Shown piece by piece: positions 1 to 12,470 of a stretch of DNA of 64,000 nucleotides; the first letter of the stretch is position 1; every line of letters begins with the position of its first letter. The notes under the pieces are model-generated. The model was not told the origin of the DNA and ran no database searches. It saw only the letters and a program-made list of their open reading frames with translations. The translations under genes were made by a program, and so were the position numbers. Source of the stretch: Oreohelix idahoensis (Eukaryota; Mollusca; Gastropoda; Stylommatophora; Oreohelicidae). The stretch lies in NCBI GenBank assembly GCA_024509875.1, contig JAMPIV010004263.1:1-64000 (forward strand). The letters are read 5' to 3'.

Positions 1-396
1 CTGATCTTTGTTATTGTTTACTTGATATTGTTTACATTGTTTGCAATTTTTTCATTTTCAAATTTTACATTCTGCATGTGATTACATATTCATTGATTGA
101 GCAGTTATAGTAAAACGTTAATGGGCTTATGCTATGCACTGTTAGCTAACTACACAGTCTGCTAAATTTTGGAATGAATTGACTAGTGTAGTGCCAACTA
201 TTGAATGAGAAGTTTCACTTATATCAAGATTGATTTGTTGATATTTCATATACAAGTTACATTGATATGGAGACTTTGTTTTCCCACAGAGACCTGAGGG
301 ATAAAATTAAAGGTGATGTGAATATACAAGTGCTATAATTAAGACTTTGTTTACACTTATCGTTTGAAAATAAATTAGTTAAATTATTTTCAGGTA
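1..396 (+). other. 5' leader of copy A (non-coding)
   Basis: The stretch has no ORF. It is AT-rich and matches the reverse complement of about 51850-52219 in copy B, including the run of TTGTTTAC-type repeats at the start. It is the untranslated leader between the 5' LTR (off window) and gag. Confidence 0.75.
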
Positions 397-2130
397 TTGG
401 TGACTCATATGATATATAAAAACATGTCTCCATTTGAGCACTTTATTGAGCAGGGTAAATTGCTTGGGAAGACTGGTGATAAGTTAGAAGAATTTGCAAC
501 TGCTCGATATGATAAAGCAATGGAAGCTGAACAAAAGAAACTGCATATGGAAGCTGAACAAAAGAAACTGCAAATGCAGGTGGATGAAAAAAGATTCCAA
601 ATGGAAATGGAAAAACAAAAAAGGGAATCAGAAGCTGAGGAAAGGAACAAACTCGCAGCCAGAGTCGTGAAAATAAACATACTTGACAAACAGAAGCTGA
701 GAATTAAAGACTTTGAATAAAGAAGCTCAGCAGAATAAAAGACTTGACTTTAAAAAGAAGCTGAAAGACTTCAAATAGAGGCTCAGGCTGAGGAGAGAAG
801 ATTACAGAGAGAATCTGATGAGAGGAAAGAGAAAGCAAAAATGGGAACATGAAGAAAAGGTCTTAGCTTTAGAGTTGGAAAAATTGAAATTGATAACATG
901 AGTAATGGTAAGGATTCAAACAAGGGTTCATCTTCTGGTAAGGCTAATAATGATACTTTTAAGATTAAGTTACCAACATTTAGTCCTTCCAGTGATGACA
1001 TAATGTTCTATCTGGACAGATTTGAACAAGCATGTACAGCTCATAACATAGACAAAGCAAAATATGTTTATCAGTTATCAGGGATACTGACAGGTAAAGC
1101 TCTAAGTATATTAAATATGGTGGATGAACCTGACAAGAACAATAATGAGGTTGTCAGGGCCGCTTTGTTAAAGAAATATCAGCTTAACGAAGACGGCTAT
1201 CGTCTACAATTTAAAAACATGTTACCTGAAAATGGAGTTGAATTCTCCGAGTTTATTGCAAGCATACGCATTACTTTCTCACGATGGGTTGAACTATCTA
1301 AGACGGAAAAAACTTATGAAGGACTTATGGACTTAATACTTAGAGACAAAGTCATGTCGTCTGTCAATGAGTCTTTCCTTGCTTTCCTTCATGAACGTAA
1401 ACCTAAAACAATAAAAATAAATTGGGAAGATTTCTGTAGCCAATACGTAACATGCACAACCACCACATAACCCAAGGTTAAACTCTAAGATGTGAAAGAC
1501 AAGTAGTTTACCAGTATGCCTTCGTGGCAAAGCTCCGTTATTGTCAAAACAGTTGCTCTCGAAGAATTCCACCAAAAATTTATGAATAGAAAGAGCAGCG
1601 GAAATTTTCTGTCCAAATCTTGGAAACTCACTTTCATGGTGATGTCCTTCCTTTCGAAGAATAGGAGATCAAGACCCTGATAGTGGGCCGAGTTACATAA
1701 TCAACCTATATAACTTAAAAAGCATTTCAAATGAGGAAATGAGTTAATAGAGGTTAAATCCCCTAGCAGAAGACCTCAGAACCAAACAAATAAGAATGTT
1801 CGCAACATTGATTGAACATGATAGTAAACTCGTGGAAACTGGAAGTCGAACCAGGCTAACAACCCCCAAAAAAAAAAAATTACAATAGAGACTATAATAA
1901 CTGCCAGAAAATAATAATAAACTCTGATAACTTCAGGAGGTAATAATAAGTTCGGGGTAGATCACAACACAAAAAAAAGAGAAAATCAGCAGGCTCACAT
2001 GCCTGTAACAATAGGAAACTGGGGGAGCCTGTAAACCTGTTGTAGTATAAATAAAAACTTTGACGCGGTCACTGGTTACTGCTTATTGGACTTTTGAAGA
2101 GAGGCAAACTACCAATGCCCCCCAATGCAG
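397..2130 (+). pseudogene. gag of copy A, frameshifted
   Basis: The N-terminus (FIEQGKLLGKTGDKLEEFAT, starting shortly after the Met codons near 397-424) and a Lys/Glu-rich coiled coil run open to 720. The frame then breaks, and the capsid part is open again at 898-1470. That block carries the SCAN-like segment (NMLPENGVEFSEF, then SRWVELSKTEKTYEGL) at about 1200-1400. Beyond 1410 the basic Asn/Arg-rich tail survives only in scattered frames. The array of 9-residue EAENKRLEK units seen five times in copy B is shorter and garbled here. The product would be the structural capsid/nucleocapsid protein of the retrotransposon particle. No intact protein can be made from the sequence as given. Confidence 0.85.
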
Positions 2131-5100
2131 GTACATTATTCGAACCCGGGTAACCATAACTACTTATTTGGTTTTGTGGTCACCCCACATCCCCGCCCTC
2201 ATCCTAGAGCCTGCTGTTGCCGCATGACGTGGAAGGGGGATTTTCTTTAATTCTATACAAAAGGTTCACATGTAATGATAACTCACCGGTCATCACTACT
2301 ACTTTTCGATCCGGATGCACCACACTTTTTGTTAGACAATCGCTTATGTTTAAGATCCATCTTTGTGCTACAGGAAGGGTTAATAATTGTGTCCCATTAT
2401 GGTGCGGCACTCCAAGAAAAAATATCCAACTGCTGTAATTACGCTATTGCCACTGCCATATTCCATTACTGGAGATTGTGCCAATGGCCGTGTCTCCTCT
2501 AACCTAATCCTAATTGCTGACAATATTATTGGTCGAAGTTCACGGAAGTTAGGGACAGGTGGGTACCCCACAGCTGATTGCTACGCGTGGGAAGATAATG
2601 GACATGCAAGCTACAAATGCAGATAGTATACAAGAGCAACCAGGCACTACAAACCAATCACCCAATCATCACTGAATAGTGATAATGCAAGTTGATAGCC
2701 TAGCTAGTCAGCTATTAGTAATGCACTTTCGTGACACATTCCATAAAAATTAGCAAGAAGACGATCCTCCTATATAAAAAAAATCTTCGTTTCCTTGCGA
2801 AGTAGGGTGATCCTAATCAGGATACAAAGTAGAAAGATCTTTGGATTGCAATGAGTGAAACCGAGCCTTACTTTGTATCGAATGGTACAAAGGATTTCGG
2901 ACTACGTCGCGCAACATTCGCAAATTCTTTTTCCCCATAGCGATGAGAGTGCAAAATATTTACAACATGCTCATGAACCTTCGCTGCATGGTGCATGGAC
3001 ATATGAGGTATTTTGCCCGTACGGAAAGTCGAGAGTCCCATTGCCGGGCTTTCTTTAGTGCCATTTGTCAAATAAGGAAAACATTCCGTATTTACTGCCA
3101 ACCATGGCAAGGTATGTCAGTAGGTCAAATACTAGATGCACCAAACGGACATGCTGCGGGCCAATCCAGGCTGCTGACATGTCCATATGCGGAGTCCGAT
3201 TCCATCATGAAAAATGGCCATAAGATTATTAATTGACCACTTTTTAAAGGTCAAGTCCGTGGCCAGATGACATCAGTTTATATCCTTACATGTGTCGATA
3301 ATTTGGCACCGACGTAAGTGCCAGATGCTATTTCCTCTTAGGAGCATATCCTTTACTACAGATAATCGCAGAAAGCTCCTATTAGGTTGAAAATTTCTCG
3401 CATGGTTTTGGGGGATTTTCCCCAGAGAAATATTGTCAAGAACCAAGTAGGCCACGTCAACTCCATATCTGACACTATGTCACAGGTAATGTCTACCTTA
3501 CATATTGAACGATCTCTCAGTAGTATCTACCATCCTATGTCTAATGGGTTAGTTTAGCGTCTGAATAGAACGCTTTCCAAGAGTCTTTTGTCTTTGGTAA
3601 GAAATAAACTGAATATCATCCTTCAAGTATTGGGACATGGATTTAACCCGCGGCTCTCTCTTTGCCTATAGAGAAGTCCCTAATGAACACACAGGATTTT
3701 CTCCCTTCGAACTTGTCTTTGGCGCGCGGTCCCCACGCCGGCCCAAATTTGCTTTATTGACAAGAATGCACATCACTGCCGATGATATTAGCGATGAAAC
3801 TCAATCCTCATATGAGTATGTCATTGCTCTTAGACAAAAGATCATTGAGGCATGTAAGCTAGCAACTGCTTCATCAGAAATTGCTAAAGAGCAGGCAAGG
3901 CAGTTTGCTAACAAGAATAGATGTCTACGACAACTTTGTCCAGGTGACAAAGCATTCGTCCTACTCCCCAGTAGGGAAAATAGACTTCTTATTGCATGGA
4001 AAGGTCCGTATGCAATAGTCTCCCATCGGATTTACCGAAGTAAAGACTATGTTGGTCGAGTGATTGATGAAAAAGCCTAAAACATCCCACATATACCTGC
4101 TTTCATTCGAATTTCACGAACGCCGGACTATTTGGCTGCCTATTTTTCCCAGGCAACGGATGATGCCTCCACACCTCACGGTCCCATTTATTACATCCCT
4201 GTTCCATAGTCATACAGGATGAGGAAGCTACCTTCTCTGATGTCAACCTGCCCCTTCCAGTGGTTCCATTACATTCCACGGAATCTTGGAAAAACGTTTC
4301 TGTTTCTCCTAATCTTTCTGGTGACGAACATCGACAAGTCTCGTCGATGTTACAAACATTTCAGGATGTTCTCACTGACATTCCTGGACACACAGATGTC
4401 ATAGAACATGACATAATTCTTACCGACAATAATCCAATTAGGGTTAGGCCGTATCCTATTCCTATACACTTTCGAGATCCTCAGGTGGAAAAGAGAAATG
4501 GATGAAATGATATGCAATTAAATATAATTTGAACCATCGTACTATCACCATATGTATTCTTCTTCCATGGTTAATGTCCGTCGAAGAAGGATAAAATGCA
4601 TACGAATTTTGTGTTGATTATTGCGCAAATTTGCAATCAGGTTCACCTAAATTTCTATGCCTGATACCGATGCCTTTGTATAGAAGATCTACCAGATTAG
4701 AACTTTCTAAATCTAGATTCTATCAACTAAAATTGACTTGTCATAAATGTTTATTGAGCAATTCCCCTATTAGCAGAGCATGCCAAACCTCTCATACTGG
4801 TGCTTTTGTTTACAACCACCTAAGGGGTCTATTAAACAAGTGGAAATGTTATGCCTTTTATTTTTTTTTGGGGGGGGGTTTCTCATGAAACGCCCACATG
4901 CACATCTTTCGTTCGCTTTATGCGTTACCGAATGCTCCCTCGACTCATTCGTTCGGAATGTCATCGCATACATATATGGACATCCTGTCTCTTCAGTGAT
5001 ACCCTGGGAGAAGATCTACTAATTTATAGTGTTATAAGAAACTTACAGACCACGCTACCGGTGAGATGACCATTTGACAAGCGAAACCTTCTAAAGCTTT

Positions 5101-5880
5101 TGTTGGTTTTGGTGAAAACTCTTTCCTGGGTCATCGTTTTTGAGGTCAATACGGTCTCTGTGAAATGACCAGAGGAACGCACGAAAACTTCCAAAAAACT
5201 AGAACATCTCTGTATCCAAAAACGGCAGAAACAAGTTAAGTATGAACACTATAGGTTTAATTCAATTTTATGGGAGATGTAGTCCAACATTATATCTTCG
5301 ATCATGGGCACCTCTCCTCAACATTTAGATTGAAGAAAGGTTTCGCCTAAATCTGGTCCGTATGGTTCTGAAGAATGCCAATCTTTCATTAGACCAAAAC
5401 CAAGAATATATTTTCTTCTCCTCCCATCATAAGGATTACCTAACTCGTATGAAAGGAACTTTAGTTCTTCGGAGTGATGCTTACAACCACTGGGATTTAG
5501 AGGCAGCACTGATGCAGAGAAAATGCCAAAGTACTCCTGCATCCTGTTTAGTGTACATTTTCTAGAGGAAACAAAATATCTGCAGAGAGTGGAACTAACG
5601 ACTCTTTTTTTAGACCGTGTAGTATGTTAGCGAAGGTTTGGGGTCCAAATGTCAAAAATGCTACAACGCAAGATTGCTGCGCTCCTGGCGCCCATTCTCC
5701 ATTCTAGAGACAGATCAGAAAGCTCTAACATGCTATACATACTAAAAAGAATTTTGAAGAGTTCGATGATCCAACACGATAAGCTAAAGTGCTCTTCCAA
5801 CCATTTTCACTTCACGGTACGAGCTAATCCGTTGGTGCGGAAAAAGTGATTAATGTGCTGACATTTTTAGTCTCGATGCC
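2116..5880 (+). pseudogene. pol of copy A (PR-INT-RT-RNase H order), heavily frameshifted
   Basis: Short blocks align in order with copy B pol. They are a protease remnant near 2290-2330, integrase pieces from about 2860 to 3780 (an open 3637-4080 block has YREVPNEHTGFSPFELVFGA and the GPY-type segment LIAWKGPYAIV), then the linker at about 4220-4400, RT from about 4430 (RVRPYPIPIHF) to about 5150, and RNase H to about 5870. Integrase therefore precedes RT, as in copy B. An extra run of T followed by about nine G sits at 4860-4878 inside the RT palm and is absent from copy B. Indels occur every few bases and are mostly insertions, so I treat this as decayed or badly sequenced rather than functional. 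Confidence 0.85.
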
Positions 5881-6706
5881 CACATGACCTCCCAAACTAA
5901 TAACACCCTTTCTGTCCCATATTCCTATATATTGCCATGAGTTCAGAACACATCTATAGTACTTACAAAAGATAAGCACAACTGAAGCTCCCACATTATA
6001 TGTACAACAGACTAGCTTGCTTTGGTTGTCATCTTCCTTCTGTTCCGATTTTAAGATGATAGAGGAGGACTGAGAGTAGTTAATAAAAAGTGGGCCGTTT
6101 AGTTTATACCTAAACAGCCCACCTTTATTAATTATGTATTATACTCTGTATGAAGCATATTAGTTATTAATTAGCATTATATTGCTTGTACTTTTTTCTC
6201 AGAATTTTCATTGTTGAGCTGAGACTTTACCTTACTAGTTATCAAGCAATAGACGAGTTCTAGATTGTGTACTTACCCTCGGAATACCAGAGCATATGTC
6301 CTGGATCGTCATGTAGTTTAACTTTACTATGTACTTATGTCATTACATGTCAAAGAATGTACTATTTAAATTTTCCTATCAGATTTGTACATCCATTTTT
6401 AAAGACAATAGTAGAGTATGCTGTTTAATGATGATTATAGTAACTTGCATACGTATATTGTGTTTACATGCTAACGTGATGTGTGTTGGTGACACCTCCC
6501 CGATGTGAATATTTTTTGAGACATATTTATTTTTCTGTTGAGGTATATCCTCACCAAACACTCTATATTTAGCCTCATGTTAGGCAATTTAATTAATTAT
6601 CAGCGCATAATTCGTGCGTTTTGAGCCGCTTATCGCATGCTCTTTGATATTTAAAAAAAAAAAATATGTTCCACATTTTTTTTTTTATCGGGAGGAGGTG
6701 GTGATA
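5881..6706 (+). other. 3' untranslated region and polypurine tract of copy A
   Basis: This lies between the end of pol and the 3' LTR and is non-coding on the element's strand. It ends in a purine-rich GGGAGGAGGTGGTGA block (6690-6704) directly before the LTR, the expected plus-strand primer. The same block occurs in inverted orientation at copy B (46121-46138). An antisense 60-codon frame (6379-6561, minus) is nearly identical between the two copies, but whole-element identity explains that. Confidence 0.7.
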
Positions 6707-7786
6707 TGTTGCGTGATAAATTCTCGCAACATCGTTTTATTTCAATATCTGTTTTATAACGCAAGGGCAACAACTGCTTGAAATTTATAGTCACTTTTCT
6801 CGGTAAGCATTTGTCCTCTCGCGTTGGTATCGAATGCAGTTAAGTTTGAGCTGTGGTCATTTTTGCGCTGGACTGCGCATGACTTGTCTTGTTGTTTGGT
6901 CGATCGGTTTCCGCCCACCACTAGTGGGAGTGAGCGATTTGGAATGGCGAAAGAGATGCCTCGTTGAAGAGGGGATCTCCGCTTATTTTTTGTTCTGTCA
7001 GGGATGTGTAGTCCTCTTAATGGATATTTCGTTTATTCGAGATAATACCTCTAGTGTTTCCCACATGTCGGGAGGCGGATATTTCTGTGTATTTCATGAA
7101 AGCAAGGTAAATTGACTCTTTCATTAACTCTATTGATTTTGGGTCGTGAGCGATTTCTGGTTCATAGCCTGTCTTCGAAAGTCGTCGTCACGAGATGTTT
7201 TCTCAGCTCACATGTCGCTGTATTGTGCTGCATCGGTTGATGCAGGTCCCAAGGACTATTACTTGCTACTTGGTTACCTGAACTAGGTTTGAAAAACCTT
7301 TGTTATCTAGAGGATATTTTTGAGGACATTATTTATACTTCGGCAGACGTGTCTGTCCTGCTGAAGTCAGACTAAGGAGAGTGAACTGATCTCATACATC
7401 TGGTTATCTCCTGGCTGTTATAGAAAAGGATGGAGTTTTTCACCTGACTACATTTACAGCACTATGAAATATAACATGCATCTGACTCATCATTGTAATG
7501 CTGTCTACCGTCTATTGCTGTATTGAATGTTGCTGTGATAATGACTGTTTGATGTGTCTACATATTCGCGTAACCATTTTGTCACTGTGGCGTCCACAAT
7601 AAATAATGAAGAAAAACGTCAACGGCTGTTTCAAGAATCATTGACTTTATACGTCGTGAGTTTACTGACGTCCTATGTGGATTGCCCTGTTATTTTTGTA
7701 TGAACATTGTTTGACTGAACACATCTGCACACTACACAAAACCAGACATGCGGATACCATCCATCATCATATGGCATCACGCATCA
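6707..7786 (+). repeat. 3' LTR of copy A
   Basis: The LTR starts TGTTGCGTGATAAATTC and ends CATCACGCATCA, identical to both termini of copy B's LTRs, and is 1080 bp long against 1079 and 1081 there. AATAAA at 7598-7603 is a plausible polyadenylation signal. Small differences from copy B (for example a missing T near 7055) show independent age. ORFs inside it are spurious. Confidence 0.92.
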
Positions 7787-8244
7787 GGTAGTTTGTTTTT
7801 ATTATTCTTATTTGCTGGCCACATACATCAACGCTCACAGACGGACTCAAACATCTGCTGTATCCATCAAAACATTTATTTACATAAATATGTATATATA
7901 TATATCTTTATCAGCAAGACAAATAATTCATCCCAGAGCTTGCGTACGTTTATCTCATGTTGGCTTCATATATAAAAGCTCTATATCTCATGTATATGCA
8001 TCGTCCTCCTGCATCTTGTTCAGTTCAATCAACGTTACTCCTGTTCACTTAAATACCTCTATATTCCATCTCCTCACTTCCATCTCATTATATTCCTGCC
8101 TTTATTTCTTTCTAACCTCTGTAGGGCTCTGTTACTATCGCTGAAAGATTAGCTTAAACTATATACAAGTATCATGTCATCTAAGCATATACCTACGTGC
8201 GAGGGCGTGTGAACAGTTCTTACAAAAGTCGACTCTTCAAATCA

Positions 8245-8335
8245 TTTACTTGTCGTAACTATTTTCTGAAGACAGCTCATTAGTTTACTTGTCGTAACTA
8301 TTCTCTGAAGACAGCTCATTAGCTTACTTGTCGTG
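8245..8335. repeat. 39-bp tandem repeat, about 2.4 copies
   Basis: The unit TTTACTTGTCGTAACTATT... begins at 8245, 8284 and (partial) 8323, with one or two substitutions between units. Confidence 0.85.
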
Positions 8336-8648
8336 AACTCACCATTTCAAAGGTGGTCATCCTTCACCTCTAACTTTACTCTTTTGTTGCTCAGTCCACA
8401 AAGTTCTCAACATATATCTTTGACATGTCGACTTGGTACATCTGCGTTACTTCTCCTGTAAATCTCTTACTTGTATGCATAATAAGTTCAAAATCATACT
8501 TACAATCAAATCGCTGAATATCTTCTGAAATACATTCACTACTCTCATAATCTACACACGGCTTCTTCATTATCTTATACAGTTACTGTCTAGCGCTAAC
8601 ACATCCTCTGAACAATTTCTGGACTTATGTTCTTTATCCTATAACCTC

Positions 8649-8714
8649 TATATCTTGCTAGACTTATTCTTATATCTTGCTAGACTTATTCTTATATCTT
8701 GCTAGACTTATTCT
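8649..8714. repeat. 22-bp tandem repeat, three perfect copies
   Basis: TATATCTTGCTAGACTTATT plus CT is repeated exactly at 8649, 8671 and 8693. Perfect identity points to a recent slippage or duplication. Confidence 0.9.
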
Positions 8715-9009
8715 ACTTTTGTCAAACCACAGAATCCGTTCATCTGCAGGCAACCGCCCAGAATAAAAACACTTCTTGTTTCTTCAAACTCAGAAACCGG
8801 ACTCCCTTAATGACCTCTGGTCATTGTTCTCCCGTACGATTCCCTCGCTACTTCTGATTCGTCGCCCTCACTTGTTTTTCACTACTTTCATTGGTTAAGC
8901 CTTTGATTTACAACTCACGAGAAAAAAAATACTCACGTTTTGTTAACGCGAGCCAAGTTACTGAACACTCGTCTTATTTTATTCATACTTAACTTTCTTC
9001 CCCGTGAAC

Positions 9010-9142
9010 TGTCTTAAGCGTTCATCTAATCTTGACAAATAGCATGAGTAATGCTTGGGCAAACCCCATGGTGACATACTTTAGGCGTTCCTATAACCTT
9101 GCCTATAGCATGAAGAATGCTTAGGCAAACCCCACGGTGACA
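9010..9142. repeat. 66-bp terminal tandem repeat of an unnamed repeat family
   Basis: There are two diverged units, each ending GCAAACCCC(A)CGGTGACA or close to it (ends at 9076 and 9142). The same end motif closes the insertion in the Tc1 gene at 14311-14340 (GGCGAACCCAACGGTGACAA). The second unit abuts the LINE fragment that starts at 9147, interrupting its RT frame just after the MDD residues. Confidence 0.65.
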
Positions 9143-9146
9143 ATCG

Positions 9147-9966
9147 TCCATGAGAAGTATGAAAAGATAAGGTGACAGGACATCACCTTGTCTTACACCA
9201 GTGGTGGTCCTGAAATGTTTTGCCTTATGGTTTGTTGTCCTCACATAATTTATGCAAGACCTGTAGAAGCTCTATATAGTATGACTCAGAGGTGCTGGAA
9301 TGTTCTTTCTTGCCAAACAGTCCCAAAGTTTGCTTTAGGGGACCATGTCAACTGCCTTTTCCAGATCTATGAAACAAAGAGGGATATCACTCTTATACTC
9401 AAGGGCATTTTCACTCATCTGTCTGAGTGTGAAGATTAGGTCTTGAGTACTTCGGCTTGCTCGGAATCTGCACTGGACCTCATCCAATTGTGGCTCAGCT
9501 AGGCGTCGGAGTCTCTGATCTAGGATTCTAGAGCAGATTTTACCAGGGACACTGAGAATGGATATGCCTCTATGGTTTCCACATTGTCGATTACACCCTT
9601 TTTGAAAATCGGTGTTATGATGGCAATTTCCCAATCCTTTGGTATGGTCTTGCTGCACCACGCTGCTTGTAGGACCCTTAAGAGTAATAGGTCGCCTGAT
9701 GCTCCCATGTACATAGTATCTTCTCCATATCTTCTGATAACTCCACCCCATCTAGCATGGTAATTTCCAACTCTGGCATTGAAATCTCCGAGCATGATAA
9801 TTTTATCTAGGCAGTCATCAACTGTCCTTTGAAGCAGCTCGAAGAATTCCTCCTTGACGTCTGCTCTCTCATCCTCATTTGGCCCAAACACTATGACCAG
9901 GTTGACTATCTTTTGGTTTTTGGTCACAATGCAACCCACGCCCCCTTTAGCTCTTTCAGATGTAGG
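9147..9966 (-). pseudogene. LINE (non-LTR retrotransposon) endonuclease-RT fragment, family A
   Basis: Read on the minus strand, 9966 to about 9750 carries the end of an apurinic-type endonuclease (KIIMLGDFNARVG). An abrupt jump follows into the RT N-terminal region (TIPKDWEIAIITPIFKKG, about 9660-9610), then a palm segment (DIPLCFIDLEKAVDMVP near 9350), then TTTGVRQGDVLSPYLFILLMDD at about 9230-9150. The sequence between endonuclease and RT is largely deleted, several frameshifts occur, and the element is cut off at 9147 by another repeat. The catalytic FADD box is not present here. It is a dead RTE-like fragment; the same family recurs at 42894-43440 and 30036-30290. Confidence 0.8.
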
Positions 9967-10039
9967 TAAAAAAGATTTAAAGGAAACACATCCCAGAACG
10001 AAGTTTAGCTAACACGTGTACTTTATCACCGAATCGCGT

Positions 10040-10800
10040 CATGGCCTTCTTGCGCTTAGGCACACTCGCCAACACACTTGTACTGCACCAGGATGCCATT
10101 GTTACTTTTTTTTAAATAATTAAAAAACAGCGTAAAAATAAAAACAAAGTGGATGAAAAGCTGCTCGACAAAGACAAGTGTAAATCCAACATGGAGTTTG
10201 TCCAGTAGCGGTAATGTTGACGACCTATACACGTTCTTTGTTCTGCATACATTGGGCACTAATGCAGCAGCTGTTCAGCTATCATGTTATCGGTGCCACA
10301 GATACACTCGTCATTTGTTCCTATCTCTAGCTTCTTGAGTTTATGGTATCTCATTCTGAGGTGGCTTGTGCGAAGTCTAAAGATTATCACGTGTTCACTT
10401 CTGTTGAGCTGGTAATATACATCCTTCTTTAAATAAAGTGGCCTGGATGCTCTGCTTCCCACGTGTTTCTGTATCAGATTTTGATAAACTCTTGACCTCT
10501 TATGCTTGTGTATCTTTCTCCCTTAGTTTGCCAGTTTATCAGCCTCTTTATTGCCCGGGATGTTGCAATGTATTGGGATCCATCGAATCACAACTCTATT
10601 GAATCACTGACTTAGTTTGTAGAGTGTTGATCTTAGGTCACTTAGATCTGCATATTTGTTACTCCTCAGCGCTGCAACAATGATACCGTATCAATGAAGA
10701 AAGCTACTTGTCTCAGTACTCTCCTCTGTCATTAGAACTTATTCTGGAGTTTAAAAGCGTCTGCTTCTGCTCTGGGGTTTCTTGAGAATTGATTCTTGTT
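10040..10800 (-). pseudogene. LINE C-terminal fragment with RNase H-like domain
   Basis: On the minus strand, 10650-10500 reads as the end of an RNase H domain (WIPIHCNIPGNKEADKLA, matching the usual W-x-P-x-H-x-x-x-x-GNxxAD signature). It is followed by the post-RNase H segment of Jockey/I-type LINEs, open at 10259-10462 (HVIIFRLRTSHLRMRYH, then CICGTDNMIAEQLLH). Stops and frameshifts separate the blocks. About 200 bp of 3' untranslated sequence lies toward 10040. No RT is attached. This element type differs from family A, which has no RNase H in its visible parts. Confidence 0.75.
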
Positions 10801-11675
10801 GCCCACTGACAACTTTCTTGCGTACCGTAGCTTTAAACGCAGAAAAAAGTACTCCACCTACAATCTCAGTTTCTTTAATTGCTGTGATATCTGTGTAGGG
10901 GGTCCCCCGGGTAGAGACTTTGATAATGTTTCACTATGTATTCTATGGTTGGGGCTCTTCTCTCTATTACGTCCGTGGGTAGTTTATTTTTTAATCACGA
11001 ACGGTTTCTGTCATTTCAAGGCAGCGCCGTTGTTTCCAGACAGGAGGCTTGTGTGCAGAGCAGGTGGCTTCGTCGTTGATCGGGCATTTATCTATTATCA
11101 TATGTTTTTCTTTCTGTCGTCATCTTCCAAAACCTTTGTTTCTCTGGTACACTGAAGTGATGTGTCGGTCTCGGGAATTTCTCAGCTTGTTACTGTGCTC
11201 TGTTATCTCCCCAATCCTACACTGGCTGGAGGTGTATGTAATCTTTGATATACTTCTTCCAGGATAGATTTTCTTTCTTTTTTTTTTAAACTTATAAAAC
11301 TACAAATAAAGTAGATGCGTTCATTCTAACATAGGAAGTAAGCTTCCTTTGCGCATTGATCTCTTGCAGCGCACCCTCATTACTTTTTTTAAATTTCGCC
11401 ATGGTATTTTAACATGTTTTAGTAAAACTACAATCTGGTTTTTCTCTTGCTGTGTTTTTGCCTACTTGTTTACAAATTGTACATGACTCGTTTTCTGTAT
11501 AACATGATTTGTTCTGTAAAATCCTTACGAAATCTAATTCTTACTTCCCATTGACAAAGAATTCATGTTTTTAATATATTTTTTCATTTTACAAAAAGCT
11601 GCTTTCGGCTGGGCTAATTCTAGTTTATCTTCTATAGTATATACTGAAGCACGTTAAAAACGCACCACTATTATA
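10801..11675. other. Unassigned AT-rich sequence
   Basis: I see no recognisable gene, RNA or transposon domain. ORFs at 10796-11155 and 11049-11267 are low-complexity chance frames. Confidence 0.4.
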
Positions 11676-11803
11676 CAGGGTGTTCCACAAAAAGTGGCCC
11701 GGACGTCATGGTTTAAGGCAGCAATGTACGTTATTAAGAAAGGAAAACTGAGGAGCTACTTTCACTTTGTGAATGGGGCCGCTTTTTTCGTGGGACACCC
11801 TTC
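11676..11803. repeat. Short foldback (MITE-like) element
   Basis: AGGGTGTTCCACAAAAAGTG at 11677 is mirrored by the reverse complement of 11776-11802 (AAGGGTGTCCCACGAAAAAA). The arms are about 25 bp with a few mismatches, around a ~75-bp centre. The CAGGGTGTCCCA-type end is common on mariner-like MITEs; family assignment is inference. Confidence 0.6.
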
Positions 11804-12076
11804 TATATTCTGATGCCAAGAAGCTGAAAAAAAAAAAAGTGTGGGAATGGATTTTCCCCGTGTTTGTCATGAGGTAGAGACCGAATGGCTGCTGGAATGG
11901 AATGGGGCATGATTCAACTCACGGGTTTGTGTAGAGACTACACGAAAAACACAATGAAAGTTACACGTGCAACACGATTTCCCAACAGCTTTGACCCTGA
12001 AAATGTGTACGCGTTATGGCAGTATACTCGGTATAAAAAGGCCGTTGAGACCAAACACCCAGTACATGTGCTTGAA

Positions 12077-12470
12077 ATGCAACGACTATCTGAAAACGAC
12101 CGCCAACGAGCCATTGGTAGGATTGAGACCGGAATGAGCTCGCGGGCCATTGCGAGAAGGATGAATTGCCACCACAGCACTATTGTACGTCTCAATGAAC
12201 GTTACGGAACCACTGGCAGTGCCCGGGATAGACTTCGGAGTGGCCAACCACGAGTTACTACCCCTGCGCAAGATCGTCATATTGTGATGAGTCACCTAAG
12301 GAATCGTACTCTGCCGGCACGTCAAACAGCAAGAGCAATAGTGGGTAGTACGTGGGCAAGTCTCTCGAATGACCATGACATTCATACGAAGACTCAGAGA
12401 TAACAGGCCTTACTGCAAAACGACCTTATGTTGGGCCAAACTTGACTCACAAACATCGTTGTAACAGCGC
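12077..12470 (+). pseudogene. Tc1/mariner-like transposase, N-terminal part
   Basis: From the Met at 12077 the frame reads MQRLSENDRQRAIGRIETGM, then SSRAIARRMNCHHSTIVRLNERYG. This is the first helix-turn-helix of the paired-like DNA-binding domain of Tc1 transposases. It continues through the linker (GSARDRLRSGQPRVTT) and second helix-turn-helix (RNRTLPARQTARAIVG). I prefer this Met to the upstream one at 11885 because the family begins near here. A frameshift at about 12345 precedes RLRDNRPYCK in another frame, and the gene is then cut at 12470 by an insertion. Its catalytic half resumes at 14354. As read it cannot produce an active enzyme. Confidence 0.85.

Larger units (their letters stand above)
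1..7786 (+). mobile_element. Gmr1-like Ty3/gypsy retrotransposon, copy A (5'-truncated by window, degenerate)
   Basis: This stretch aligns end to end with the reverse complement of copy B (45042-54355). The first bases match copy B's leader near 52219, gag follows from about 397, pol remnants run to about 5880, and a full 3' LTR ends at 7786 in the terminal CA shared with copy B's LTRs. The 5' LTR lies beyond the left edge, so no target duplication can be tested. Gag and pol are broken by dozens of small indels, dense between about 1400 and 5850, while the leader, the middle of gag and everything after 5880 are fairly clean. This copy is not coding-competent as read, but part of the damage may be assembly error. 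Confidence 0.9.
7787..9009. other. Pyrimidine-rich unassigned sequence
   Basis: There is no coding potential that I recognise. The plus strand is T/C-rich and holds two short tandem arrays (8245-8335 and 8649-8714). It continues into a terminal 66-bp tandem repeat (9010-9142) that also marks the end of the insertion in the Tc1 gene, so all of it may be one uncharacterised non-coding repeat. Confidence 0.4.
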
